A DNA stretch of 64,000 nucleotides from NCBI GenBank assembly GCA_033980235.1, contig CM067069.1:1608755-1672754 (forward strand), read 5' to 3'. Source of the DNA: Diadema setosum (Eukaryota; Echinodermata; Echinoidea; Diadematoida; Diadematidae). The notes beneath the pieces were generated by a model, which was given only the letters and a program-made list of their open reading frames with translations, was not told the DNA's origin and ran no database searches. Position 1 is the first letter of the stretch; each line of letters opens with the position of its first letter. A program made the position numbers and the translations under genes. Shown here piece by piece: positions 35,771 to 49,100 of the stretch.

Positions 35771-37749
35771 TATTTAGGATTAATTTCCCTTTAACTTTTT
35801 TTTTTTGTGTGCCAAATAGTCAAATGCGCACAAATTTTACACCCAAACCTATGAGCAGGTGATATAATGTGGCATGCAGAAGATCACAGCTCAGTTGAAC
35901 CAGAGATGATCATTCATCTTTCTATCATCACAGGGTTCCAGATTATATTTTAGTGTAAGTTTGCCAAAAAGTGCTTGCCATATAATAATCATATCATTTT
36001 ATAAAGGGTACGAATTTCTAAGACAATTCCATGGATCTGGCTCCTGATGGTTATGAGTGAGACTTTTCTCATGGATATTGCACAACAGAATAGGGTGAGT
36101 TCATTTGCATGATTCTGTGATCTGCATATTATGTCAAATATTGCAAATTACCCGAGTCTTGAATACCGTCCCTTCTAGTAAAAGGCAAACACTATGTCCC
36201 TCGGATAGGACATAAAAGAGAGGTTCCGTGTTTGAGAGAGTCTTAACTCAAGCACGTAAAAGATCCCGCTTTATTTATTCACCCCAAAGAACAGGGTGCT
36301 AAACTCGGTGAAGTGGTCATGTTTTACATCCAACTGGACGACATGCAAGACAAACTATTGCAGCTGAGTATGGGCTTTCCAGCCATCTTCTCAGATGGGG
36401 GAAAAAACACCAAAATATCTGATTCATCATATTCGCGTCCACTCTGTGCACAAGAGTGGTTTTGTTTTGATTCGTTTTTTTTTTTTTTTTTTTTTAACTG
36501 GTGCTTCAAGGTTTCAGTACTTCAGTTCAAAACACGACACTAGCGAGCTACAAGTCTGCCACGCGAACGCCACGACGACGCTATATACGCAAAAAAAAAG
36601 GTGTTCTGCACATTCGCGAAGTATAAAAAGATTTTAAAAAAAAATGGTGTTCTGCGCAGTTCATAGAGAGTATGGGGGCTGAATAAATGGTGGTTTTTGT
36701 TGTTTCCTTATTTTATTGCCCAAGCCGGGGGTCGGCATTGTCTTAGCGTTCGCGTCGCAGACCTAATGCTCGCTATTATTGTATCTGAGACGTGCCAAAT
36801 ATAAATCTGATTTATCATACTTCTCCTTCACTCTGCACAAGAGTAGTTTTGTTTTGTTTTGTTTTGTTTTGTTTTTACATATGTGCTTCAAGATTTCATT
36901 ATGTAAGTGCACAACTATAAAAAAAAAAAAATAATTTTCAACAATCAAGATACACGCACAAACACCTTTACCACACCAGGGAGGTGGTTCTCTTCCCACC
37001 TATACATACACACACACACGCACACACACACACACACATACACACACACACAAGATGTGTGTGTGAGATACACAGGCACCAAATCCGTCTTAGCGGCCAC
37101 CTGTCTGCAGAGGCAACCTGCTTTAGGCAGTCACTTAACTCCCCCCCCCCCCCCCCCAAAAAAAAAAAAACAAAAAAAAAAACTATCGTTTAACGAATAT
37201 GTTAATGTCAATGGCGGCTTCCTGTCGAACACGGTCAGTAGCCATACAAGTTATTTCTTCAAATTCATGATTTTCTTCCGTCGAGATGTTTTTTCATTGC
37301 AATTAATTGACAAATTGCCCTACATCGACGTAAATAAGCACTGAATTGATCAGTGTTTTAGTAGTAGCCATGATTTTTTATCATGGCTAATCAGTTGCAA
37401 GTTATTTCTTGTGACCGCTATTTAATTGCGGATAGCGGCATTTCATGGCCAGTTAGAAAACAAAAGATTAAAAAAAAATAAAACAACGCATTAACAACAG
37501 AAATGCATGATTTCACAATCACCTGATTTGTTAAATGCAACTGTTGATATTAATCCGTACATATCCTACATAGACACATGTACATCCATAATGTACCTCA
37601 ATGCACGTTTACATGTCCTACATACATGTACTGCAGAAACAAAATGACCATCAACCAGTCTATAGCGGCCACCTGTCTATGAAGGTCACTTTCTGCCACT
37701 GTTGGATGGTTACTTAAGACAGGTTTGACTGGATGGGATCAACATGATC
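35771..37749. other. No gene recognised
   Basis: Contains a stretch at 36195-36320 (CCTCGGATAGGACATAAA ... CACGTAAAAGATCCC) that looks like a widespread animal interspersed repeat, a direct duplication around CACTCTGxxCACAAGAGT (36440 and 36830), a CA microsatellite (37008-37055) and a C-run/A-run junction (37141-37170). Confidence 0.4.
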
Positions 37750-38515
37750 AAGGAGGTTCGAGAAATGGAATCACAACAGTCTTATTCGCTTTGATCCCAT
37801 GCTCGAAGCCGCCACTCAAAATATTTGAAGTATGTGTCAAACTGGATCTGCCGCTCAGATGCGAAGACAATTGACTCGTGTCTCATTGTATAATCACCAG
37901 CCACTTTCCAAGGAAGATATGTCTTTGTGATGGTAATTACTTTTCCGCTTTCCCTACTTACAAACGATGGGCGGTAGACAATTTAATGGTAAAGGCACGG
38001 GGGTGGGTGCGCGAATAGAAGTTGCTCAAATATTGCTGAAATAGATATCAGAATTACTCGACTGTACGTGTCTGTACGCTAATCTGACATATTAATTTTT
38101 AAAGAACTATACTTGAAGATGATGGTTATTACCATATTAGTTTCATTTGGCGGAAATACTATAAGGAGAAAAGTGATAGAACCGGCTTTCCATGAGGGTA
38201 AAATTTCAAACACTTTCACAAAATACAGCTCAGATTTACACTTTTGCACATATTTTCGAACGGAATTGATTTTTGTTTTATATGCTTTATCATTAGGTGA
38301 AATTTCATTGCATTTGATATATAAACGAGCAGCATATACCCGATATCATGTTAGCGTTAAAAATGAATATTCAGATTGCTCAGAAAGATGGCGGCTTCAA
38401 GCATCGAACATCAAAGGCACAAATGCACCTATGGAATTCTTTTGTCCATCCATAGAAAACTGACAGCTGATTGAATAATTATAGTCAGTTGTAACTCCAT
38501 CTCTCGAACCTCCTT
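37750..38515. repeat. Element with AAGGAGGTTCGAG inverted ends
   Basis: Left AAGGAGGTTCGAGAAATGGA; the right end on the minus strand reads AAGGAGGTTCGAGAGATGGA. Interior of about 770 bp with an open frame at 38113-38463 that lacks recognisable motifs. Confidence 0.6.
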
Positions 38516-38584
38516 GCTGGGATAGTTATAAAAACATTGTTTGATGAATTACACAAGTATACATCAAGGCTGAAGAAGGCTGGC

Positions 38585-39051
38585 TTAAAGGGACATTCCG
38601 GACGATTTTCATAATTTCACATCATATAGTACATAAATCGACAAGTCCATGTATAGATTTGTGGAATTTATTGTGGTTCTTGAGTAAAGAAACAATACTT
38701 TGAAAAACCTTAAACAAATTACACTGAACAAGGATGATGACATAGGAGGTTCACATATTTCAGAAATGTAGTAGTGTAATTCCATTACAATACTGCTAGC
38801 TTGCAAGTTCACCTGTGTATAATCTATGCATGCCTTCTTCTTTTGTTCTGCTTCCTTGAGCCCCAACTCATGCATTCTTATGGTGACTCTGCCATGTCAT
38901 CATCCACGTCCATTGCAATTTGTTCTAAATTTTGAAAATGTTCTTATTCTTCATCCCAATTATGACAAATTCTGAAACTCTGTCCTCAGTATAACTAATT
39001 TATAGTTGTTCAAATGTAAAAATCTGAAAATCATCCGGAGGTCTCCTTTAA
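38585..39051. mobile_element. TTAA-flanked inverted-repeat element 1
   Basis: TTAA at 38585 and at 39048 bound ends reading AGGGACATTCCGGACGATTT and, on the minus strand, AGGAGACCTCCGGATGATTT. TTAA duplication is the hallmark of piggyBac-type insertion; no transposase, so a MITE. Confidence 0.7.
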
Positions 39052-40652
39052 TTGGTGACAGTGGGAGTGCTGACAGACTACGGTGACGTAAATGTTAAAT
39101 CAACATTGCCTACTTTGTGCATGTCATTATACCATAATGACGAAAACCGGGGGAAAATAGTTTTCCCATGGATCTACTCCAAGGCTTTATCCTATTCCCA
39201 GGGTGCTGAATCCGAATTTGGAAGATTCAGCTCTTGAATCCTTGATGATTTTGAGAGAATCTAAATCAACAAATCCGATATTTTCTATGTCTTTTTATTA
39301 TAGTCGTGAAACATTACACTCTGGAGTGATTCGGGAAATTAGACCTAAGGTGAAGAGCAATAATTCGTGGTTTTATATACATTTCAGTTGAGTAACTTAT
39401 GTAGACCCTATCTCCCGATACCCTATGTTCATATTACACATTCTCGTTAAACTGTGATGATAAAACATATTATACCTACAGTGTGCTACAGTTAATGCCC
39501 AAACCACTTAAAAACACACAAAAAACAACCCTTATCAATACTGTGCTGGTATCTAAAGCCTACATATCTTTTGCTAATGCTTGAATAAATGGAAGTAAGT
39601 TACATTTAACCATTTGCTTCTTCTAGTAATGTGATTTTTTGGGCAAAAATGTGTCAAAGCGTTCGTGTGAGACTGGCCAGTACTGTGAGAAAAAGAAAAT
39701 AGTGTCCTATAGAAGATATTCAGGCATGAATAGGTAACAGTGAGTTCATCTTGTCAAACAGCAGAGTTTGTGCGAGGTGTGCATTGGATCTAAAAAAAAA
39801 TTCAAGTACTGTACTGAATTAAAAGAGAGGCGCAATTTGTTTTGTTGTTTGTTTGTTTGTTTGTTTTTTAGCCTTACTTTGTGTGTGCTTTGTGGAATGA
39901 TAGGGCGTGACTTTTGTATTTTCTTTTTTGCGTGAACAGATACACTGTACTGGCAGAAAGCCCCGACACTAAACCGCGGCACTCTTACGCAATCCGTATA
40001 CGCTCTATAGAAAACATCCGCGGCTTTCACCATCCATTGTCAACACCGGTCTTTTGAACTTCAATCCTCGATCATACCGGAAGAATACGAATTGGTGTCA
40101 AAGTTTCTTTTCAGCGACGGATAAGGTTTAACAACAGGTGTATTGAAACTGTCATCACTATTCACAACATGTTGTGTACAGAATCACTGGAACTCTGGGA
40201 TTGTGGCTTCGTGGAGAATAATCCTTTATTTTGTGGCTACATTGTGGTCACTTGATCCGGACAACAAGGGTTTGGTCCTCACATGCCAGTCTTGTTCACA
40301 TCACCCTATAAAATGTTATTGTGCTCTTGGAAACTGCCCTGTCTATTTTTAGAGAAAGCGGCTGGGAAGAAAAGACTAGGCTACTCGGGGCTGTTGGACT
40401 CCCATGTGCATGAGGGTCGTTGAATTAATAAACTTCACTTCACCGCCCTCTCCAGATTTTAGAGAAAGCGACTGGCAAGAAAAGACTAGGCTACTCGCGG
40501 ATCATTCATGCAGAACGCCCCTGAAGTCAATAAAAGAGATGCAACCCCCGGATGGTCGGGCGGAATTCTCCCTGGTGGTCGCCATGAGCGGACGCGCCGC
40601 ACAAGATCGCGGACACACAGCCACACTTATATAATATATATAAATATATGTG

Positions 40653-40692
<40 letters not shown>

Positions 40693-41014
40693 ATTACATA
40701 ATGCTTGTCAGTTTTGTTCAAAAGCTGCTCTCAATAATACTTTGTTGTTGACATGTCAAGCTGCATATACATCATTTTTTTTTATCATCTCTTCAGCCTG
40801 ATCTGTGCGGGTGGGGGATTGCTGTCTGCTGTGCTAGTTGGGGCTGCGGGTGCTTTGCGTGTCACGCTCCTGTTGGTGTTCTTCGGGGTTGTGGTGGTGG
40901 CAGGTGGTTGCTGGGCGTGGGTGTTGATGTTGGTGATGGTTGTGGACCCAGGTGCATGCGCGCTTCTGCGGTTTTGCTGCCATCGGTGTTGGTGTTGGTT
41001 GTATATATATATAT
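39052..41014. other. No gene recognised
   Basis: Contains a direct repeat of about 45 bp (AGAAAGCGxCTGGxAAGAAA at 40352 and 40460), a TA microsatellite (40654-40683) and a GT-rich stretch at 40860-41000. Confidence 0.4.
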
Positions 41015-41265
41015 ATGAAGAGTTTGTTTGCAAAAACCGATAAGTCCATATTTGTCAAATGGAGATATTTGCGATTAAAGGTCAAGAAAAATAAAGAGAA
41101 TAATAACAAAATTTTTGCTTCTTTTGACCATAACTTCAAAAATGTACCTTTATATGTAGTGACCAAAATATCATTTAAAAGGTATTATTTTGTACTTTAT
41201 GACAGAGACCGTACTTCAAAATCTTCAAAAATGGACTTATCGGTTTTTGCAAACAAACTCTTCAT
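41015..41265. mobile_element. MITE with 35-bp perfect TIRs
   Basis: Begins ATGAAGAGTTTGTTTGCAAA and ends with the exact reverse complement over about 35 bp. It is 251 bp long, inserted in TA-rich DNA, with TA on both sides. Confidence 0.85.
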
Positions 41266-41301
41266 ATATTTACACATATATTTATATAAACATATATTTA
41301 T

Positions 41302-41527
41302 ATAAGTCCATATTTGCCAAATGGAGATATTTGCGATTAAAGGTCAAGAAAAATAAAGAGAATAATAAGAAAATTTTTGCTTCTTTTGACCATAACTTCA
41401 AAAATGTACCTTTATATGTAGTGACCAATATATCATTTCAAAGGTATCATTTTGTACTTTACGACAAAGACTGTACTTCAAAATCTTCAAAAATGGACTT
41501 ATCGGTTTTTGCAAACAAACTCTTCAT
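41302..41527. mobile_element. Second, 5'-truncated copy of the 41015 MITE
   Basis: Starts inside the left TIR (ATAAGTCCATATTTGCCAAA) and runs to a complete right TIR at 41527. About 95% like the first copy and in the same orientation. Confidence 0.85.
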
Positions 41528-41760
41528 TTGGTAGCCTAACTCAGCATCAAATAGCAAGGATATCAATATCATACTGTATGGGACGCTACAGCATTCCCCC
41601 ATCCTATCCTGGATAACACTGTGAAAACAAGAAAGAAAAAAAAAAACTACTCACGAGGCACAATGAAAGAAAAGGCACATCAGGCCATTCTCTGGTGACT
41701 GCTTTTTATTAATGTAACAGTTTCTTATAAATATCACATCAATGTGGGACATGCAAAAGT

Positions 41761-42188
41761 TTAAAGGTGCATGGTCCCGGTGTTTTAGTCAAATGCGTAC
41801 GCGGGCGCACGGCGCAAGTTTCCTATAGAGACCTACGCTATCGACTCCTCTTTAGCGCTTGCGCTTTGGCCCACTTTGGCCGAAGAAGTCCGATTCACTG
41901 TAGTCAATGGTCGGATCACAGTTCGGCTCATGATTCGGCTGAGGGGGATGACAGCTTTAACAAACTTCTTTTGTGATGTCATAATAACAAGCACATATGC
42001 ACGCACCCTGGCATTACTACAGACTGCACAATGCGCAGAGAAGACAACAAAGGCAACGTTACTTAGCGACACCGACGCACTTTACTCTTGATGACAGCTA
42101 AACTTCGGTAATCTTCGTATCAATGCTAACGGTGATCGGCAGTATCATCAACAGCACCCTCTACACTACCGGGACTATGCCCCTTTAA
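41761..42188. mobile_element. TTAA-flanked inverted-repeat element 2
   Basis: TTAA at 41761 and 42185 bound AGGTGCATGGTCCCGGTGTT on the left and, on the minus strand, AGGGGCATAGTCCCGGTAGT on the right. About 420 bp, rather CpG-rich inside. Confidence 0.75.
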
Positions 42189-44264
42189 AGTTTATACAGG
42201 TAGCTCTTGAGCACTGATTACGAGTGAGAAAGAAGAGAAAGAAGTAAAGTGAGTAGCAGTCATTGCAACTAATGGCTCTGCAGAGAATGACGTCCCATTA
42301 ATCATGAACACTAACTGGAAAGAGCTTCACTGGCTCGTATACAGGCAACCCCGTTATAATGAGCTCGCTTACAAGATTATGCCTACCGCCTTTAACGAGG
42401 CGGATTCGACAGTTCTGATTTTCCATTATCGGTGCTGTATCGAGCTGGTCTCTATTTCAGTACGTTTAGAACGAGGTACCAGTATACCAAGGTACCAGAA
42501 CGAGTTACCGGATATAACAAGGTACCGCTATAACGACGCAAAATCGGGCGACCTCTTCATATCAGGGTTTCCCTGATTATCAACAGTTTGCCTCTTATGT
42601 GCCTCATGTACAGCCATCAGAGTTAAATAAAATGTATATGTACAAAACAGGAAGGACCCCAACAGGAATAAGACATACTGCTCATCACACAGTTGGGGGA
42701 AAAAAAAAGACCAATAAAAAAATGCACGTACATTGCCATATTCATCACTGAGCGTAGATACTGAATACAGGAGCATGTCTTCACTCACTTTCATTCACTT
42801 AAAATAATGTGCTCATAATACAAAACGATTTCAAGGAATGAATAGAGTGTACTCTGAATACATTGAAATCAATTTCAAGTGTGACAGCTTGGTAAACAAA
42901 TATATCATCATCTATCAGACTTTTGACATGTCTGGCCATAAATTTTCAGTCCATATACTCCCAACTAACACTAGTGACAAATATTCAGTGTTACAATTTT
43001 TGAAATCTTAGTAGATCCACCCATCCTAATCACTCTCACATTAACCCATTCATGTGCGTGCAGTGAAGTTGTGGAGTCCTGTGGACACCAAATGAGCAGT
43101 GTGCAGAAACACCATGAAGATGGCGGCTACTTTTTTTTTTTTTTAATCTATTCTTCGAAAAAATGTTCGTAGGAAGTTGTTGCAGAGCATGATCTGATCT
43201 TTCCAGTGATATGACCTTTGGAGATGTTTATTCATATTGTTTTAAACATTTTATTATCATTATTATAATTATTCTTTCGACCAGATAAAGACCATGGGAT
43301 GACCTTATTTGGAATTCATATCAGTTTTATCTACATCAAAATTATACACAATCCAGAGGAGGTCTTCACATATTTAAAGCTCTCTCTGCATGGCATATTC
43401 AGATTTGTTTTTTCATCTTCACAGAGCAAATTTGCCTTTTCAGACCTTTACCCAAGATTTGAGTTTTGACAAAGAAGTACAGTATGTTACTAGAAATAGA
43501 TTCTCATGTTAACACTAGTGGAATATGAGCTTTACAGAAGTATTGCATAATGCAGGGAAAGGAGGGAATCCAGTAAAACAAACTGATTCTAACCAAAAGC
43601 ATAATCAAACAGACATTTACATACATTGTACCTTCTTCACCGCTTTCAATGAACAGCTGGTTACTTTCAGAAGAGCTGAAATCAATCCATCTAAAAAGTG
43701 ACTGCTCTTCATCTCTGCTAGATATGCTTTTTGTTATTAGTGCCTTGTTTGAAATATTCACTGCCAGCATTTCTTTGTACAATTACATTGTCTGCACTGC
43801 TCACTTTTAAACTTTAATGCAACGTTTCTCAACCTTCTTTAACTTGCAACCCACTTTGGGTTCTACGATTTTTTTTTTTTTTTTTTGAGGCCAAGTGAGA
43901 TAGAATACAAACATTTTTTTTTCATTTTTTTTTTTTAAATTAAAAGAGCTTTGTCATCCACCCATTGAGAAGCAGTGCATGTTAAAATCATGAACAGCAG
44001 TTCACAAATATAGCTGCATAAAGAAGTGGAAACTCAATGCCCCCTCCCCCCCCCCCCAAAAAAAAAAACAACAACAACAACAACATATTTGCACACACAG
44101 TGCTCCACAACATTGATTTCTAACATGTTGTTTGCAAACAAATCTTTGATATTGTGCACGAAATGCAAAACATTTGATGATGGTAAATGAGCTGTAATCT
44201 ACATATCAAATCTTTCACCATAATTTTACTAAGTTTGTGGAGACATTTGATCTTCATTTGTATG
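42189..44264. other. 3' flank of C10, no other gene
   Basis: 42340-42540 contains repeated CCCGTTATAA/TAACGAGG-type motifs suggestive of a decayed pogo/Tigger-like element end. A C-run/A-run junction sits at 44046-44069. No coding region recognised. Confidence 0.35.
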
Positions 44265-44270
44265 TTTATT
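44265..44270 (-). terminator. Possible poly(A) signal of C10
   Basis: AATAAA on the minus strand about 300 bases past the C10 stop codon. Confidence 0.4.
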
Positions 44271-44570
44271 ATTTCAGCATATTGCAATCTTTCTTTTTTT
44301 TTTCCTTTTGGCATGACATTAAAAATGTTTCTCTTTTTTTTAAGAATGTCACATAAAAGTTTTGGCATAATACAAGGACATGCTAAAGATTCCTTGTGGA
44401 CCAACTAATTACATGCATCAATGCCAGTTCTTCTGAACTTGGAGAGGGTGTTAGCAGGTGGAGGTGACTGTGCACCATGCCCCTCATTCAGTTCACAGTT
44501 CCTATTACAGGTAATGATTGAAGTTTGGGCATATGATGGACACTGACTGGACAAGGGTTGATAGAGGGTG

Positions 44571-44719
44571 TCATGACGCCCCCATGGGACCCTGTGACTG
44601 GGGCGGGGCCATGGCTGGTAGAGGTGGCAAGAACATGGACTTGAGCCTGGAGGCCATTTCTGCTATCTCATTATCTGCTGCCTCATACTGTCGCACCGTC
44701 TGGGCAAATTTGATCGCAC
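44571..44719 (-). CDS. C12orf57: C10 exon 3
   Basis: Acceptor ttttgtgcag|GTGCG, then AIKFAQTVRQYEAADNEIAE, a Met/Pro-rich tail and TGA. Confidence 0.95.
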
Positions 44720-46142
44720 CTGCACAAAATAAAACAACAAACACTGCTTTTACCTTTCAGTCTGGACAATATTGCAAGTACAGGTGAACCCATGACAACA
44801 AGATGATTGGGACCACAAAGATTTTCTTGTTATACCAAAATCTAACTAACGTGGACAAAGTAAACAATGAAACAATGACAACCCTCTTGTTCTGACAAAA
44901 TGATCCAAGGTTCTTTGCTTGGTCTATTCATCCTTCACTGTATGGAGGAACTGACAATATTTGAGCAAGGTCCCACATTCATTTAATGTAACGGTACAGT
45001 GCACTCCCGTTATAACAAACAAGGTTAAGACAAAACACTTGTTACAATGAAGTAAAAATTGAGGTCCTAAAATGATTTTCTATATTATCTTTATATACTT
45101 TATTTTTCAGCTACAGCTGTATAACAAAATTGTGATATACTGAAAGAAAAAAAGAAACTGATGGTCCTGAAGACTTCATTATCAGAACAGGAATTGCCTA
45201 TGGATTGAAGAGGAGCAGCTAGTAAACCATAATTTTTCCATCCAACTTATATACATACATGTACCCAACTGAGTAGCAAGGCAATATCTCTGACATGGTA
45301 AATGTGAACCAAAGCACCACTCTTATCCAATCAAAAATGTAGCAAGGCTGCAGAAATGTTGAAGACAAGAAGCTGCCAAATATAGTCAAGACAGCACAGA
45401 TACAGTACAGTCAACCTTGCTTAAGTCGAATCTATTTGGACTGAAGAAATAGCCTCGACTTTAAAAAAATTTGACTTATGACGGATTATATACAGAGAGT
45501 AGGACTCCAAAAGACCTATGACTTAGGCGATTATTCAACTTCAACTTACAGACATTAAATTAGTATTTTGGCTCTTGCAAAAGATTTGTGTAAATAAAGG
45601 AGCAAGTCTACAGTTCATCATCTGCATACATCTAAAATGAGGTCAACTTAAACTGTATAGCGTATGAGAAAGGACTAAATGTGTCCATACCTTCCCCGTC
45701 CGGACTGAAGCCGTACTTCTGGATTGCCTCCATCTGGATCTGAGTGGAGACAGGGAAGACTAAGTGCATCATGTGCATCATGTCATTGCCTGCTGTCTCT
45801 TTCTGTTTGTCCATCAGGGCCTTGTTCTCGGGAGCAGCGAAGGCCTCCAGAACATCCTTCAAGGCAGCTGTGGGGGGAACACAGATGTATTGTAAGGAGA
45901 GTCAGGGAGGTTACTCTATGATTATGGAACATGGATTTACAATAAATAGATCATAGAAAAAACACTTTGAAATCTGAAATGCATGGAACGGTTAATGAGC
46001 CAATGATGGGAAGTTATAAATGTATACAAAAATAAAAACAAAATCACAAGAGAAAATGTGACTTTTGAGGTTTCTGCCCCTAGATTCTTCCAGTGGGGAG
46101 CATTGTATTGACCCCTGACCCAACCAACCACGAGTACATCCC

Positions 46143-46182
<40 letters not shown>

Positions 46183-49100
46183 AAAAAAAATGGTTCTGCA
46201 GCCTCCAATACGCTATATTTGTCTATACGTACATGCAGTGTAAATGTACAGAATTATACCTTGCAGGTAGAAAAATGGGCTCTTAGTCAGTTTGTACATT
46301 TTGTGACCAAGATAGGAAATGACTCTCAAACAAAGTGCAAGAAAAATCCAAAGATGTAGATGGCAAAATCGTGTAGGAATTATTTATAGTCAGACAGGTG
46401 CAGGATTTTGAAAAAGCCAATTACTTGAGAGTCACATGATTGAGAGGTTTTAACAGACATTAAATTAGTATTTTGGCACTTGCAACAGATTTGTGTAAAT
46501 AAAGGAACAAGTCTACAGTTCATCATCTGTATACATCTAAAATGGTCTGTTTGAGAAGAGGCGTGGAACTTAGGTTAGAAAGAAAGAGAAAATGAGAATA
46601 AAACAAGAGAAGAAAGTGAAAGAAGAGTAGAGGGAAGAGGAAGAGAAGAAATTATTGAGGTATTCTTTCTTGGACAATCATCAAATTAAGGAATTGTAGG
46701 AAGATCTGATACTTAAGCTACAAGCGTGTAGTATAACATAAAGGGATGGTATAGTTGAGGTGAGGATTCAGCTTTTAACTTTTTGTCAAATATTTGGAAA
46801 CCATGACTCTATGAAATGTTAAAGAGCATACAATTCTAAGAGAAATTGAAAGTTTATTTGATAAAATATGTTTCAAAATGGCCGAGATATCCAAAAACAA
46901 GGTAAAAGCAATCCTAATAAAAGGTGGGTGCCACCTTTGATTTAGGTTTGGTTTGTTTTGGATATCTCAGCCATTTCGAAACCAACTTTCATCAAATAAA
47001 CTTTGAATTCCTTAAAGGTAGGGAATCCCATTTGCATGCCTTAAATGAAGAGTTGTGTAAACACAGTGGTATGTTGAAGAGAGTATCATTTTAGAAACTC
47101 CCATAAAGTATTGAAAGTTGAAGGTAACATTTAGTACATTTTTATTGACCGTTAGATTTTGAATTGAATTTTTTTTCGGGGCTCACCGTAAATTCCAGTA
47201 CATTACTAGGCTACCTTTGCAGACCCATGCACTGCATGTGTGTCCATCATGTATATTTTGTGAATAAAGTTCATCAAATCTTACAAACATTTCTATATTC
47301 TTGCCACACACTCTATATGTTATTACATCAGCTCTTATACTTTCAGATTTGTGTTTACAGATAAAAAATACAGAAGACTGCAACAAAAAGGCTTAAGTGT
47401 GGCTGACACACAGAACTACTGAGTAGTTGAGTTTTGTGCATTATTCAAATTGTAGATAACTGTTGACTTCCAAATTTCTAAGCAGTGGCTTAAACAAGTC
47501 CCCTGAGGTTCATATTTAATGTTTTGCTGCATCTTGGGAGTTCTGTAAAAGGTATCCCCTACCTTTAAGAGGTTTTTTATTATCTCAAAAAATTATCATC
47601 AAAAAATGGTGGAAACACGAAGCCCTTTCTCAACCAAAACTATACCAACCCTATATAGTAATGACATTAGGACTCTGGAGAAAGGCAGCAGAGTAGGATG
47701 AGTGAGACAAGAGGAGAAGATTCAGGAGAAGAGGTAAATTTACTTCAAGTAGTCAGTGAAGACTCAAGGTTTTTCCTCTTTAAGAAGATCACAAGGAAGA
47801 ACTGTGGTGGAAGAGAGGAAGCGTACAGCACACGAGAGGAGTCTCAATGTTTCGGACAAGTTGACTGTCCATCTTCCCGTATAAACACGCGCTGATTGCT
47901 TGCACAATATGTTCACATTCCTTCATTGTAATCATGCTCATACTGTATAGATAGCCTGACCACCGGCACTAGGAACGGCTGTGGCTCTTTGATGAATAAG
48001 ACCTTGGACTGTTAACCTTAATCTATTGCATAACTCTAAAACTAGTTGTCTGTAGCAACTTCGCTCTTTAGCTAAGAGTCGGAGAGCTAGAGGGCGCCTC
48101 TCCGACTACCTACGTTGTACGTTGTAGTATACGAGAGTGAATGCCATTCATTTAATAGGCAGTGTATACAACCACACGCGTGTGTCTTTACCATCCAGCC
48201 ACACGAGTGTGGTTGTAGCCATGGCCCGAGTCGATGGATACAGCCACACTCGTGTGTAATGTAAATGTACAGCTGTACATAGGGATACACACACGGTACG
48301 GAGATGATCGCCGTGCGTGCCTTCTGTCAAACACATAAACGCCACACAATCAGCTTGCTCACAAAGTGATGAAAGTAACCTCATTTTCATACCTTTTAAT
48401 ATTGTTACTTTACAAATATATTTTCACTCCATTCTCTTCGTGTTTGCTTGATTAGTTGATATGACGGGTTTAGAATTAATAGCAAAGTTACAACTGCCGC
48501 TAAATTGGGGGACTTTGGATTGACATCGCTAAACTGCTTGTGGTGTGCTAGCGATCGCTCAGCGCAACTGCAGCCTAGCCAGCGCAGTTGTGCCGCCCGC
48601 GCGCCCCAGCAGGGACGTGGACCCGGACGGGACCCGTGCGCCGGCTGCCTGTGTACGCTGGATCGTGGATGCGCGATTTGTGAGTACCCGAACGAACGAA
48701 GGCGAAGTCTCAATAACGACACGATGTCTGATCAATCATTAAAATAAAAAGTCCAAAATCAATTGTAACTTTAAATTCACCTCATCAAATCATGAAAATG
48801 AGAATAAAGTTAAAAATGAAAAAAAAAAGTATATTTGTCTAGATGGTGTGATAATATTAAATGAGTTTAATCTAGGAGGCAGGTTCATGTTCATCGCTTC
48901 GCTTCGCGGTGGTGCATGATCGCGTGTTGATGTGGCCGGCCGGCCGGCCACACACACATTGCCGCGTGTTCCCCGCTGCGCAATAAAAAGCTTCTTCGTG
49001 TGTGTGGATATGTACATTATACACGAGTGTGGCTGTATCCAGCAACTAGAGACATGGCTACAACCACACTCGTGTGGCTGGATGGTAAAGACACACGCGT

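Noticed and set aside
36907..37344. 145-codon frame through a CA microsatellite and C/A runs
   Set aside because: Mostly His-Thr and Pro-Lys runs from simple repeats; no domain or splice support.
48405..48747. GC-rich frames on both strands inside the 48158-49118 element
   Set aside because: Low-stop GC-rich sequence without domains; the true C10 first exon was found at 49556-49601.
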